Shown: positions 44,894 to 53,128 of the stretch, piece by piece | Position numbering within the stretch: the stretch's first letter is position 1 | Layout: the number at the start of each line of letters is the position of its first letter | NCBI RefSeq assembly: GCF_913776295.1 | Contig: NZ_CAJYOJ010000045.1 | Location: 1 to 64,000, forward strand | Direction: 5' to 3' | Length of the DNA stretch: 64,000 nucleotides | DNA from: an uncultured Pedobacter sp. | Lineage (GTDB): Bacteria > Bacteroidota > Bacteroidia > Sphingobacteriales > Sphingobacteriaceae | Translations under genes and position numbers: made by a program | The notes under the pieces: generated by a model | Told to the model about the DNA's origin: nothing | What the model saw: the letters and a program-made list of their open reading frames with translations, nothing else | Databases searched by the model: none

Positions 44894-47800
44894 CTATACT
44901 ACTACATTAATAATCTTTCCTTTAACGAAAATAATTTTCTTCGGCTCTTTTCCATCTAAAAATTTCTGGAATTGCTCATCGGCCAATAAAATTGCTTCTA
45001 CTTCAGGTTGAGTTAAAGTTAAGCTCAAATTCAGGTTCATTTTCATTTTACCGTTGATGGAAACCGGATAGGCAAATTCATCTTCCACCAAATACTCCGG
45101 TTTGAATGCCGGATAGGCAGCGTATGATAAAGTTCCTGCTTCATTACCCAATAATACCCAAAGTTCTTCGCAGATATGTGGCGCATAAGGCGAAAGAATA
45201 ATCACCATATCTTGCAAAATCTGACGGTTTTTACATTTCAGATCTGTTAATTCATTTACTGCAATCATAAAACTGGATACAGAAGTGTTGAACGAGAAAC
45301 GCTCAATGTCATCCTGCACCTTTTTAATGATTTTGTGCAACGATTTTAATTCCGCTTTCGTCGGTTCGGCATCAGATACAGTGAATTCCCATGACTCGTT
45401 GTGGAATAATCTCCAGAATTTGCGAAGGAACTTGAATACCCCTTCAATACCATTGGTATTCCAGGGTTTGCTTTGCTCCAACGGACCCAGGAACATTTCG
45501 TACATGCGCAAAGTATCAGCACCATAACGCTCAATCAAATCATCAGGATTAACTACGTTATAATAACTTTTCGACATTTTTTCAACCTCAACACCGCAGA
45601 TGTATTTTCCGCCTTCTAGAATGAATTGAGCTTCTTCGAATTCTGGTCGCCAAGTTTTCAGCTTACTAACATCTAAAATATCATTCTCAACAATGTTGAC
45701 ATCTACATGTATAGGCACAAAAGTATCTGGATAGATTGTTATCGAAGAAGTCCTTATATCACCTAAAACATCAAATAATGAAGTATTAAATTTATTTAAT
45801 AAATCCAACTCTTGCTTTTCAAACTCAACGCTTCCATCTCCGTATGTGGAAAAGTTATCTCTATGAAATGAAATTGATTTAAACTTTAAATATTTTTTAA
45901 ATATTTTTTGGATTTTATCTACAATTTCAAAAGAAATAAAAGTTTTTCTTAAGATTGAATTAGGATCTATATCTCCTGTTGAAGCCGAACTAAAATTACC
46001 TACTCTATAAATAAAATTACTTCTGCCCTGAATCATCCCCTGGTTGATCAGTTTTTTGAAAGGCTCTTCTTCTTTGGTATAACCCAAATCTTTCAAAAAT
46101 TTATTCCAGAAACGACTGTACAATAAGTGGCCGGTTGCATGTTCAGAACCACCGATGTACAAATCAACAGCCTTCCAATATTCAACCGCTTCTTTCGAGG
46201 CAAAATTGTCGTTGTTATTGGCATCCATATAACGGTACCAGTACCAGCTGCTTCCTGCCCAGCCCGGCATGGTGCTCAGTTCATAATGTCCGCCATCTTT
46301 TGGCAACCAGTTTTCGGCCCTGGCCAATGGCGGCTCTCCGCTTTCAGTTGGTAAATATTTATCAATTTCAGGAAGCAACAATGGCAGTTCTTCTTCCTTA
46401 ACCAGATAAGGCAATCCATCTTTAAAGTAAACCGGAATCGGCTCACCCCAATAACGCTGGCGACCAAAAATCGCATCACGCTGGCGGAAGTTTACCTTTG
46501 CCTTGCCTGCGCCACGCTCTTCTAACCAGTTATTTAAAAAGGCAACCGCCTCTTTGTATTCTAATCCGTTAATAAAACCAGAATTGATGTACTTACCTTC
46601 TTTTGTTGGATCTGCCTGCACATCAATATCTTTTTGCGCATCTAAAATCTGTACAATAGGCAAATTAAAATGTGTAGCAAATAACCAGTCGCGTTGATCG
46701 CCACTCGGCACTCCCATTACAGCACCAGTTCCGTATCCTGCCAATACGTAATCGGCAATCCACAACTGCACGCGTTCTCCACTTACCGGATTAATCACGT
46801 AAGTACCTGTAAAAGCACCAGAAACCGTTTTGGTATCGGCCATACGGTCTAACTCTGATTTCTTTTTCGTCAATGCGATATAATCTTCAACAACTTGTTT
46901 TTGTTCGGGAGTGGTCAATTCGGCAACCCACTCATGTTCCGGAGCCAAAACCAGGTATGAAACACCAAAAATGGTATCCACACGGGTGGTGAAAACCTCA
47001 ATATAGTCCGAAGTCCGGGGTCCGGAGTCAGAAGTCTCAATTTTGAACTTTACCGATGCACCTACGCTCTTACCGATCCAGTTACGTTGCATTTCTTTAA
47101 CCGGCTCTGGCCAATCGATGGTATCCAAACCTTGCAAAAGGCGATCTGAATAAGCCGTAATGCGCATGCTCCATTGCATCATTTTCTTCTGCTCAACCGG
47201 GAAACCGCCGCGTTCAGAAAAACCGTCTTTCACCTCATCATTCGCTAATACCGTTCCTAACGCCTGACACCAGTTTACGGTACTCTCACGGAGATAGGTT
47301 AAGCGGTATTTAAGCAATTCGATCTGTTTTTCTTCCTCGGTAAAGGTTGCCCAGTCGCTTGGCAAAAACACTTTGGTGTCGTCATCACAAACTGCCTTTA
47401 CATCGGCTGTACCAGAGGAATTAAATTTTTCGATCAGCGTGCTGATATCTTCAGCCCTATCGTTTTCAATGTTGTACCAGGAGTTGAACAACTGCATAAA
47501 AATCCATTGGGTCCACTTATAATAAGATGGTTCGCTGGTCCGTACTTCCCTGCTCCAATCGAAAGAAAAACCGATCTGGTCCAACTGTCTGCGGTAGGTC
47601 GCGATATTAGCTTCGGTGGTAATGGCCGGATGTTGCCCGGTTTGTATGGCATATTGCTCAGCCGGTAATCCGAATGAATCGTATCCCATGGGGTGCAATA
47701 CGTTAAAGCCTTTAAGGCGTTTGTATCTTGAAAAAATATCTGATGCAATGTAACCCAGTGGGTGACCAACGTGCAGGCCTGCTCCTGATGGATAAGGGAA

Positions 47801-47914
47801 CATATCTAACACATAGTATTTTGGTTTTTCAGAATTACTTTCGGCTTTAAACGTTTGATGATCTGCCCAAAATTTCTGCCACTTTTGCTCTATTTCTTTG
47901 AATTGGTAATCCAT
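44894..47914 (-). CDS. leuS: Leucyl-tRNA synthetase with two insertions
   Basis: Charges tRNA(Leu). The 1006-residue protein has the HIGH-type motif SGAGLHVGHPLGY near residue 48, editing-domain landmarks (EVFTTRVDTIFGVSYL; YGTGAVMGVPSGDQRD), SSWYWYRY and KMSKSYYN. Two oddities are visible. Residues about 293-303 (ETSDSGPRTSDY) are encoded by AGTCCGAAGTCC-type word repeats. Between SNFIYRV and PIHVDVNIVEND (residues about 633-735) lies a stretch, AT-rich and Ser/Phe/Lys-rich, much longer than the short loop I recall for Bacteroidota LeuRS. The frame is intact and all catalytic motifs are kept, so the enzyme is presumably active. Confidence 0.96.
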   Translation of the reverse strand: MDYQFKEIEQKWQKFWADHQTFKAESNSEKPKYYVLDMFPYPSGAGLHVGHPLGYIASDIFSRYKRLKGFNVLHPMGYDSFGLPAEQYAIQTGQHPAITTEANIATYRRQLDQIGFSFDWSREVRTSEPSYYKWTQWIFMQLFNSWYNIENDRAEDISTLIEKFNSSGTADVKAVCDDDTKVFLPSDWATFTEEEKQIELLKYRLTYLRESTVNWCQALGTVLANDEVKDGFSERGGFPVEQKKMMQWSMRITAYSDRLLQGLDTIDWPEPVKEMQRNWIGKSVGASVKFKIETSDSGPRTSDYIEVFTTRVDTIFGVSYLVLAPEHEWVAELTTPEQKQVVEDYIALTKKKSELDRMADTKTVSGAFTGTYVINPVSGERVQLWIADYVLAGYGTGAVMGVPSGDQRDWLFATHFNLPIVQILDAQKDIDVQADPTKEGKYINSGFINGLEYKEAVAFLNNWLEERGAGKAKVNFRQRDAIFGRQRYWGEPIPVYFKDGLPYLVKEEELPLLLPEIDKYLPTESGEPPLARAENWLPKDGGHYELSTMPGWAGSSWYWYRYMDANNNDNFASKEAVEYWKAVDLYIGGSEHATGHLLYSRFWNKFLKDLGYTKEEEPFKKLINQGMIQGRSNFIYRVGNFSSASTGDIDPNSILRKTFISFEIVDKIQKIFKKYLKFKSISFHRDNFSTYGDGSVEFEKQELDLLNKFNTSLFDVLGDIRTSSITIYPDTFVPIHVDVNIVENDILDVSKLKTWRPEFEEAQFILEGGKYICGVEVEKMSKSYYNVVNPDDLIERYGADTLRMYEMFLGPLEQSKPWNTNGIEGVFKFLRKFWRLFHNESWEFTVSDAEPTKAELKSLHKIIKKVQDDIERFSFNTSVSSFMIAVNELTDLKCKNRQILQDMVIILSPYAPHICEELWVLLGNEAGTLSYAAYPAFKPEYLVEDEFAYPVSINGKMKMNLNLSLTLTQPEVEAILLADEQFQKFLDGKEPKKIIFVKGKIINVVV
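47005..47036 (-). repeat. AGTCCGAAGTCC word repeat inside leuS
   Basis: On the plus strand AGTCCGAAGTCCGGGGTCC is followed by GGAGTCAGAAGTC. It encodes SDSGPRTSDY at the start of the editing domain, before EVFTTRVDTIFG. The words are the same as those in ispG, ribF and at 57528-57543. Confidence 0.8.
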
Positions 47915-48122
47915 TGCAAGTTTTTATTTTTTAAAGGGGCGAAAATACAGAAATTAAGGGGCTTTAAAAAGCAGATACAGGATAATATTTAGCCGGAATA
48001 TATACAACAGGAGAATAAGTTATAACTAAAATCTGCAATTCTTTTATGCAGCCAGATGCTTCCATCCGACTATCCGGGCATTCACGATAAGTGAAATCTT
48101 AATTATCTTTTACTATAACTCA

Positions 48123-48146
48123 GTGTCAGTTGGCAACAACTGACAC
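48123..48146. other. Perfect 10-bp stem-loop with GCAA loop
   Basis: GTGTCAGTTG, loop GCAA (a GNRA-type tetraloop), CAACTGACAC. There is no T-run, so it is not a terminator. It lies in the gap between the leuS start (47914) and the terminator of the small lipoprotein gene. It could be an RNA element or an operator. The rest of 47915-48185 shows no gene. Confidence 0.4.
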
Positions 48147-48184
48147 CACATTACCTTGGCATCAGTTCGCAAAAACCGACGCAA

Positions 48185-48220
48185 CAAAAAAAGCGCCATT
48201 GATCTTGGAATCAATGGCGC
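48185..48220 (-). terminator. Intrinsic terminator of the small lipoprotein gene
   Basis: Stem GCGCCATTGAT / ATCAATGGCGC (11 bp, perfect) with loop of six. Read on the minus strand it is followed by a run of seven to eight T. It begins 26 bp after the stop of the gene at 48246-48674. Confidence 0.92.
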
Positions 48221-48245
48221 AGCAAATAATCGGGGGATTAAGTTC

Positions 48246-48674
48246 TTATCTTGATAAAGAATATACTTTAGTTACGTTTGTTTTATCAATTTTGGCTGTA
48301 AACTCTAATTTGTTCGCCGTGATACTGTTTATCTTACAATAATTCAACCCGTCGTTAATGTCCATGGTAAACTGATCAGAATAGATGATTACATAAGTGC
48401 CGATCGTTCTGTTACCTGATAAACTCAACTCTACCTGGTCATCATTATTTGATTTGAAATCAATATAATCACTGGATGTACCATAATTAACTGTTCCATT
48501 CATTTTTTTTGGGTCTTTCAATGTTTCTTCAGCAGTATAGCCAGAAGTTACGATTTTATTTAACGTCCATCTCCCTAACATCTGAGCTTTTAAAGATGTA
48601 CTATCTTTTTTGCAGGAAACAATGGTAGAGGCGATCAGTAGGCATAAGCCCAACATGGTAATTTGTCTTTTCAT
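48246..48674 (-). CDS. Small lipocalin-like lipoprotein
   Basis: A 142-residue exported lipoprotein: signal peptide then lipobox IASTIVSCKKDS. The mature part is beta-rich with a LGRWTLNKIVTSGY start, which resembles the lipocalin-like/DUF5004-type domains common in Bacteroidota. Ligand and function are not known. It is monocistronic with a strong terminator. Confidence 0.7.
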   Translation of the reverse strand: MKRQITMLGLCLLIASTIVSCKKDSTSLKAQMLGRWTLNKIVTSGYTAEETLKDPKKMNGTVNYGTSSDYIDFKSNNDDQVELSLSGNRTIGTYVIIYSDQFTMDINDGLNYCKINSITANKLEFTAKIDKTNVTKVYSLSR

Positions 48675-48864
48675 AGTTCAATTTAGTTTTAGGATATCCT
48701 TAATTAACGCCATTTAAGCAAATTTCGTACCGCCTTTAAAAAAGAATCAGATTTGATACAAAATTTAATCTTCAAACTAAAAACCGATCGCGAACGTTAG
48801 TATTCATTTAACAATCATTAATTGGTGTTTATCAGGTATAATTTATATTTTCGCAGAAACAAAA

Positions 48865-49752
48865 ATGAAATACATGGAAGAATTCGAAGTAAGTGATGCA
48901 TCTAAGAAAACCAAAACCGTTTACATCTCTACTATCATCAGTATTGCGTTGGTTTTATTAATGCTGGGGCTACTTGGTTTAGTGCTTGTACATGCCAAAA
49001 ATCTTTCTAACTACGTTAAAGAAAACATTGTTTTAAACATTATTGTTGATGAGGGCGCAAAAGAAGCCGACGTTTTGGCTTTCCAGAAGGAGCTTAACGC
49101 CAACCCGGCGGTAAAGCAGACCCAATATGTAAATAAAGAACTTGCAGCCAGAAACCTGACCCAGGATTTAGGTGAGGATTTTGTTAATTTCTTAGGATAC
49201 AATCCACTAACTTCCACCTTCGATGTATATTTAAAAGCGGAATATGCAAACAATAAAAGCATCGATGCTTTGAAAACCAGTATTTCCAAAAATCCTGTAG
49301 TGAAAGAAGTGGTTTACCAAAGTTCTTTAATTGATATGGTAAACAAAAATATCAACACCATTGGTTTAATCATTTTAGCCTTCGCCGCACTGTTATTAAT
49401 TATTTCTATCGCATTAATTAACAACACCATCAGGCTAGCCATCTACTCACAGCGCTTTTTAATTAAAAGTATGCAGCTGGTTGGTGCAACGAAAAATTTT
49501 ATCCGACGTCCTTTCTTACTGTATGCTGCTTTGCATGGCTTAATTGCCGCATTTATAGCCATTATTATTTTGTTGGCCACTTTAATTTATGCACGTAAGG
49601 AAGTGCCTGAAATTATTATTTTAAATAACTACCAGGAATTTGGCTTTGTGTTTATAGGCCTGTTAATTGTAGGTATTTTTATAACAGGTATTAGTACATG
49701 GTTTGCAGTAAGCAGATATTTACGTTTAAAATCTTATCATCTTTATAGATAA
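48865..49752 (+). CDS. ftsX: Cell division ABC permease FtsX
   Basis: A 295-residue inner-membrane protein with one N-terminal membrane helix (TVYISTIISIALVLLMLGLLGL), an extracytoplasmic domain (about 50-155), and three more helices (INTIGLIILAFAALLLIISIAL; LLYAALHGLIAAFIAIIILLAT; FVFIGLLIVGIFITGIST). KSMQLVGATKNFIRRPFLL is the conserved FtsX cytoplasmic loop. With FtsE it regulates peptidoglycan hydrolases at the septum; ftsE is not adjacent. Start could be the ATG at 48865 or 48874 (MEEFEVSD). A TATTTTCG -7-like box precedes it. It overlaps the next gene in TAATG and begins the operon. Confidence 0.94.
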   Translation: MKYMEEFEVSDASKKTKTVYISTIISIALVLLMLGLLGLVLVHAKNLSNYVKENIVLNIIVDEGAKEADVLAFQKELNANPAVKQTQYVNKELAARNLTQDLGEDFVNFLGYNPLTSTFDVYLKAEYANNKSIDALKTSISKNPVVKEVVYQSSLIDMVNKNINTIGLIILAFAALLLIISIALINNTIRLAIYSQRFLIKSMQLVGATKNFIRRPFLLYAALHGLIAAFIAIIILLATLIYARKEVPEIIILNNYQEFGFVFIGLLIVGIFITGISTWFAVSRYLRLKSYHLYR

Positions 49753-49979
49753 TGGCAGAAAAAAAAACAGGTCCGGTGGTAAAGGACGTTAAAAGCGAAT
49801 TGGTTTTCACCAAAAAAAATTATCAGTTATTGTTAATCAGCATTGCAATTGTAGCAGTTGGTTTTATCCTGATGATGGGGAGCACAGGTAACATTTACGA
49901 TTTCAGACGGACTTTGTTAGCACCGATGGTGGTATTGGCAGGTTTCGCTTTTGGTATTTATGCCATTTTAAAAAAATAA
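49752..49979 (+). CDS. DUF3098 membrane protein
   Basis: A 75-residue protein with two membrane helices (LLLISIAIVAVGFILMMG; LLAPMVVLAGFAFGIYAIL) joined by GSTGNIYDFRRTL. This is the DUF3098 pattern, found next to ftsX in Bacteroidota. Its start overlaps the ftsX stop by one base, so it is translationally coupled and may work with FtsX; the role is unknown. Confidence 0.88.
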   Translation: MAEKKTGPVVKDVKSELVFTKKNYQLLLISIAIVAVGFILMMGSTGNIYDFRRTLLAPMVVLAGFAFGIYAILKK

Positions 49980-50018
49980 ATGCTTTGTATTAAGTAAAGT
50001 GTTTTTTAACTTTATAAT

Positions 50019-50222
50019 ATGACAACAACAAAGTTGCAGATTGAAATTAATTCGCTTCCCCTAAACCTTAGGCAGGAAGTTGCAGATTTTGTTGAATTCT
50101 TAAAAACAAAACATAAAGGTAAGCCAAAACTAAAATCACGCGAATTTGGTTATGCAAAACGTAAGATCAAATTATCAGATGATTTTGACGAGCCTTTAGA
50201 AATGTTTGCTGATTATATTTAA
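50019..50222 (+). CDS. DUF2281 antitoxin
   Basis: A 67-residue VapB-like protein: LRQEVADFVEFLKTKHKGKP in the middle and the C-terminus LSDDFDEPLEMFADYI, which probably wraps the toxin. It overlaps the toxin start in TAATG, the usual arrangement for DUF2281-PIN pairs. The pair lies between DUF3098 and uppP, inside an otherwise conserved cell-envelope and translation gene string, so it is probably an insertion. The antitoxin is intact while the toxin is interrupted. A relative without toxin lies at 11777. Confidence 0.82.
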   Translation: MTTTKLQIEINSLPLNLRQEVADFVEFLKTKHKGKPKLKSREFGYAKRKIKLSDDFDEPLEMFADYI

Positions 50223-50608
50223 TGGCCTATTTATTAGATACCCATACCTTTTTATGGTTTGTTGCTGGTGATGACCAATTACCACTTTCAATTAAAAAAA
50301 AGTTATCTGACATTGATGTATCTTGCTTTTTGAGTATTGCCTCTTTTTGGGAAATTGCCATAAAAAAACAAATCGGAAAACTCAATTTAGAAATTGAATT
50401 CGAAGAGCTTTTTAGATTTGCAGAAAGAAACTAGATTGAGATTGTATCTATTAATGAAACACATCTTACTACATTATTAAACCTTGAATATATTAATAAT
50501 GATCCTTTTGATCGTATTATTGTATCTCAAGCCATTTCTGAGAATTTAGTATTGATTTCACGAGACAAAAAATTAAAAAACTATAAAATAAAATTGGAGT
50601 GGGAATAA
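50222..50608 (+). pseudogene. PIN-domain toxin (VapC-like) interrupted by TAG
   Basis: The frame starts MAYLLDTHTFLWFVAGD (first catalytic Asp6) and holds FLSIASFWEIAIKKQIGKL (Glu), then stops at TAG (50432-50434) after 70 residues. The same frame continues without any shift for 57 codons: IEIVSINETHLTTLLNLEYI, then NNDPFDRIIVSQA and LVLISRDKKLKNYKI, and ends at TAA (50606-50608). The downstream part contains the third and fourth acidic residues of a PIN RNase. The full frame of about 128 codons is the family's usual length. So this is a single nonsense change in an otherwise preserved toxin, or a sequencing error. Confidence 0.9.
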
Positions 50609-50625
50609 CCCATTAACTAAACGAT

Positions 50626-51420
50626 ATGAATTCTTTTGAAGCTGTTGTCCTTGCCATTGTGGAGGGACTAACTGAATTTTTACCGGTATCGAGTACTGGC
50701 CACATGATTATTACCTCGTCATTAATGGGCATTGCGTCAGAACCATTTGTAAAACTTTTTACCATCGTAATTCAATTAGGCGCCATACTTTCGGTGGTAG
50801 TACTCTATTTTAAAAGATTCTTTAAATCAATAAATTTCTATATTAAGTTGCTTGTGGCCTTTATTCCAGCAGCAGTATTTGGCTTGTTATTGAGCAAAAA
50901 AATAGATGAATTATTAGAAAGCCCTATGGCTGTTGGTATTTCACTGCTAATTGGAGGTGTTATTTTATTATTTGTAGATAAATGGTTTAATAAGCCAACG
51001 GTTGATGAAGAGGAAAAAATAAGTTATTTAACAGCGCTTAAAATAGGCTTTTTCCAGTGTATTGCCATGTTGCCAGGTGTATCTCGTTCAGGAGCCACTA
51101 TTGTGGGGGGGATGAGCCAAAAATTAAGCAGAAAGGTAGCAGCAGAGTTTTCGTTTTTTCTGGCTGTACCAACGATGTTTGCGGCAACTGCAAAAAAACT
51201 GTATGATTTCTATAAGGAAGGGCATACCATTACCCATGATCAAACCAATATGTTGATTATCGGAAACGTTGTTGCGTTTATTGTAGCACTTTTGGCCATT
51301 AAAAGTTTTATCGGGTACCTGAACAAACATGGTTTTAAAGTTTTTGGATGGTATCGGATTGCTGCAGGTTTAATCATTATCATCCTGTTGCTGAGCGGAC
51401 ATAATTTACAAATAATATAA
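50626..51420 (+). CDS. uppP: Undecaprenyl-diphosphate phosphatase
   Basis: Recycles the lipid carrier for peptidoglycan and other cell-wall polymers by dephosphorylating undecaprenyl diphosphate; inner membrane. The 264 residues have about eight membrane segments. Both active-site motifs are present: [20 protein letters not shown] near the N-terminus and [14 protein letters not shown] in the middle. It belongs to the ftsX operon, although the damaged toxin pair now separates it from DUF3098 by about 650 bp. Bacitracin resistance is a known side effect of this family. Confidence 0.96.
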   Translation: MNSFEAVVLAIVEGLTEFLPVSSTGHMIITSSLMGIASEPFVKLFTIVIQLGAILSVVVLYFKRFFKSINFYIKLLVAFIPAAVFGLLLSKKIDELLESPMAVGISLLIGGVILLFVDKWFNKPTVDEEEKISYLTALKIGFFQCIAMLPGVSRSGATIVGGMSQKLSRKVAAEFSFFLAVPTMFAATAKKLYDFYKEGHTITHDQTNMLIIGNVVAFIVALLAIKSFIGYLNKHGFKVFGWYRIAAGLIIIILLLSGHNLQII

Positions 51421-51506
51421 TCCCGAACGGTTAACCACAGGTTAATCCGATAATGGTAATCGGTGTGCATCCTTTTCATCTGTGGTAAAAAACAATATTG
51501 AATCCG

Positions 51507-51514
51507 TATCTTTG
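51507..51514 (+). promoter_or_regulatory. -7 box of truB
   Basis: TATCTTTG followed by CG is a perfect -7 element. It ends 14 bp before the GTG start of truB, so the leader is very short. It suggests truB-yitT-ribF can be expressed independently of uppP. Confidence 0.6.
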
Positions 51515-51528
51515 CGCAAAAAAGATTT

Positions 51529-52260
51529 GTGAGCACCGAAAATCCTAAATTCAAAGATTTCAATTTTGCCGAAGGCGAATTGCTTTTAATTAACAAACCG
51601 TACAAATGGACATCATTTGATGTGGTGGGCAAAATCCGTAATTCTTTAAAACCACTAAAACTTAAGGTTGGCCATGCCGGCACTTTAGATCCCCTTGCTA
51701 CCGGCCTGCTGGTTATCTGTACAGGTAAACTGACCAAACAAATCGATACTTTTCAGGCTGAGGAGAAAGAATATACCGGTACCATGATATTAGGTGCTAC
51801 TACTCCATCATTTGATATGGAAACCGAAGTTGATGAAACATTCGATATCGGTAACATTAGTGAAGAAGAAATTTATGCGGCCTGCAAGCCATTTATTGGC
51901 GATATAGAACAATATCCGCCTGCTCATTCAGCTGTGAAAGTTAATGGCGAACGTTTATATGTAAAAGCCAGATTGGGCGAAGAAGTGGAATTACGGAAAC
52001 GTTTTGTAAATGTACCAGAATTTGAAATCACAAGGATTGAATTGCCCGAAATCGATTTCAAGATTGTTTGCAGCAAAGGCACATACATCCGCTCCTTAAT
52101 ATCCGATTTCGGTAAAACTTTAAATAACGGTGCCTACCTTTCCAAATTAACCCGTACCCGAAGCGGAAACTTTATGCTAAAAGACGCGTTTGAGGTATTA
52201 GAACTTGTTAATTATATTCGCAGTAAGAAAGAAGAAGTTAAAACTGAAGCAGGAGTATGA
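51529..52260 (+). CDS. truB: tRNA pseudouridine(55) synthase
   Basis: Makes pseudouridine 55 in the T-loop of tRNAs. The 243-residue protein carries KVGHAGTLDPLATGLLVI with catalytic Asp54, YTGTMILGATTPSFDMETE, and CSKGTYIRSLISDFG. It begins with GTG at 51529. There is no C-terminal PUA domain extension beyond LVNYIRSKKEEVKTEAGV. Its stop overlaps the yitT start (ATGA). The pairing of truB with ribF is common in bacteria. Confidence 0.95.
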   Translation: MSTENPKFKDFNFAEGELLLINKPYKWTSFDVVGKIRNSLKPLKLKVGHAGTLDPLATGLLVICTGKLTKQIDTFQAEEKEYTGTMILGATTPSFDMETEVDETFDIGNISEEEIYAACKPFIGDIEQYPPAHSAVKVNGERLYVKARLGEEVELRKRFVNVPEFEITRIELPEIDFKIVCSKGTYIRSLISDFGKTLNNGAYLSKLTRTRSGNFMLKDAFEVLELVNYIRSKKEEVKTEAGV

Positions 52261-53117
52261 ACCATATCAAAAACAGGAACACCAGGTTTATAAAGGAAAT
52301 CCTTTTGATTATTGCAGGTGTAACTTCTGCATGTTTTGGCTTAAAAAGCTTTTTAATGCCCAGTCATTTTATAGATGGTGGTGTTACTGGTATATCCCTT
52401 TTGGTAAGCACCTTAACCGGCTGGAATTTATCGTACCTGATCGTCTTCATCAACATTCCCTTTGTTATTCTGGGCTACAGGCAAATTGGTAAAGGCTTTG
52501 CACTAAAAACAGCTATCGCCATTGCTACACTTTCACTGGCTTTGATTATCCTTCCTTTCCAGCCCATTACGCACGATAAATTGCTGATTGCATTTTTTGG
52601 CGGTTTATTTTTAGGCGGGGGAATCGGATTGGCTATGCGAGGTGGCTGTGTAATTGATGGTACCGAGGTTTTAGCACTTTACATCAGCAAAAACAGCATT
52701 TTAACCGTAGGAAATATCATCCTGATTTTAAATGTAATCATTTTTGCATTCGCTGCTTACTTCCTCAACATTGAAACGGCACTGTATGCCATTCTAACCT
52801 ATTTATCAGCATCCAGCACCATTGATTTTATCGTAAATGGCCTAGAGCAATACACCGGGGTCACGGTTATCTCCGACCATCAGGAGGCCATTAAGGATTT
52901 CATTATCAACGATATGAAACGTGGTGTTACGATTTACAAAGGCGAAGGCGGATATGGAGAAAAAAAAGATATCGATATCATTTTTACCGTTGTTACCAAG
53001 CTGGAAATGAGCAAATTGCAAACTGCTATCAGGCAGATTGATTCGGATGCTTTTGTGATCCAACAGCAGATTGCCGATTTAAAAGGCGGCGTAGTAAAAC
53101 GCCATGCATTACATTAA
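52257..53117 (+). CDS. YitT family membrane protein
   Basis: A 286-residue protein with five to six N-terminal membrane helices of the YitT/DUF161 type (GVTSACFGLKSFLMPSHFIDGGVTGI; GGGIGLAMRGGCVIDGTEVLAL) and a C-terminal DUF2179 domain (GVTIYKGEGGYGEKKDIDII) on the cytosolic side. Function is not firmly known. It overlaps truB by four bases and ends 11 bp before ribF, so it is in the same operon. Confidence 0.9.
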   Translation: MNHIKNRNTRFIKEILLIIAGVTSACFGLKSFLMPSHFIDGGVTGISLLVSTLTGWNLSYLIVFINIPFVILGYRQIGKGFALKTAIAIATLSLALIILPFQPITHDKLLIAFFGGLFLGGGIGLAMRGGCVIDGTEVLALYISKNSILTVGNIILILNVIIFAFAAYFLNIETALYAILTYLSASSTIDFIVNGLEQYTGVTVISDHQEAIKDFIINDMKRGVTIYKGEGGYGEKKDIDIIFTVVTKLEMSKLQTAIRQIDSDAFVIQQQIADLKGGVVKRHALH

Positions 53118-53128
53118 TCCCAACCCCA

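Noticed and set aside
50432-50434. TAG read as pyrrolysine or another recoded amino acid
   Set aside because: No recoding machinery is seen, TAG ends other genes here (for example tamB and parE's neighbour uppP region use normal stops), and PIN toxins have no known special residue at this place.
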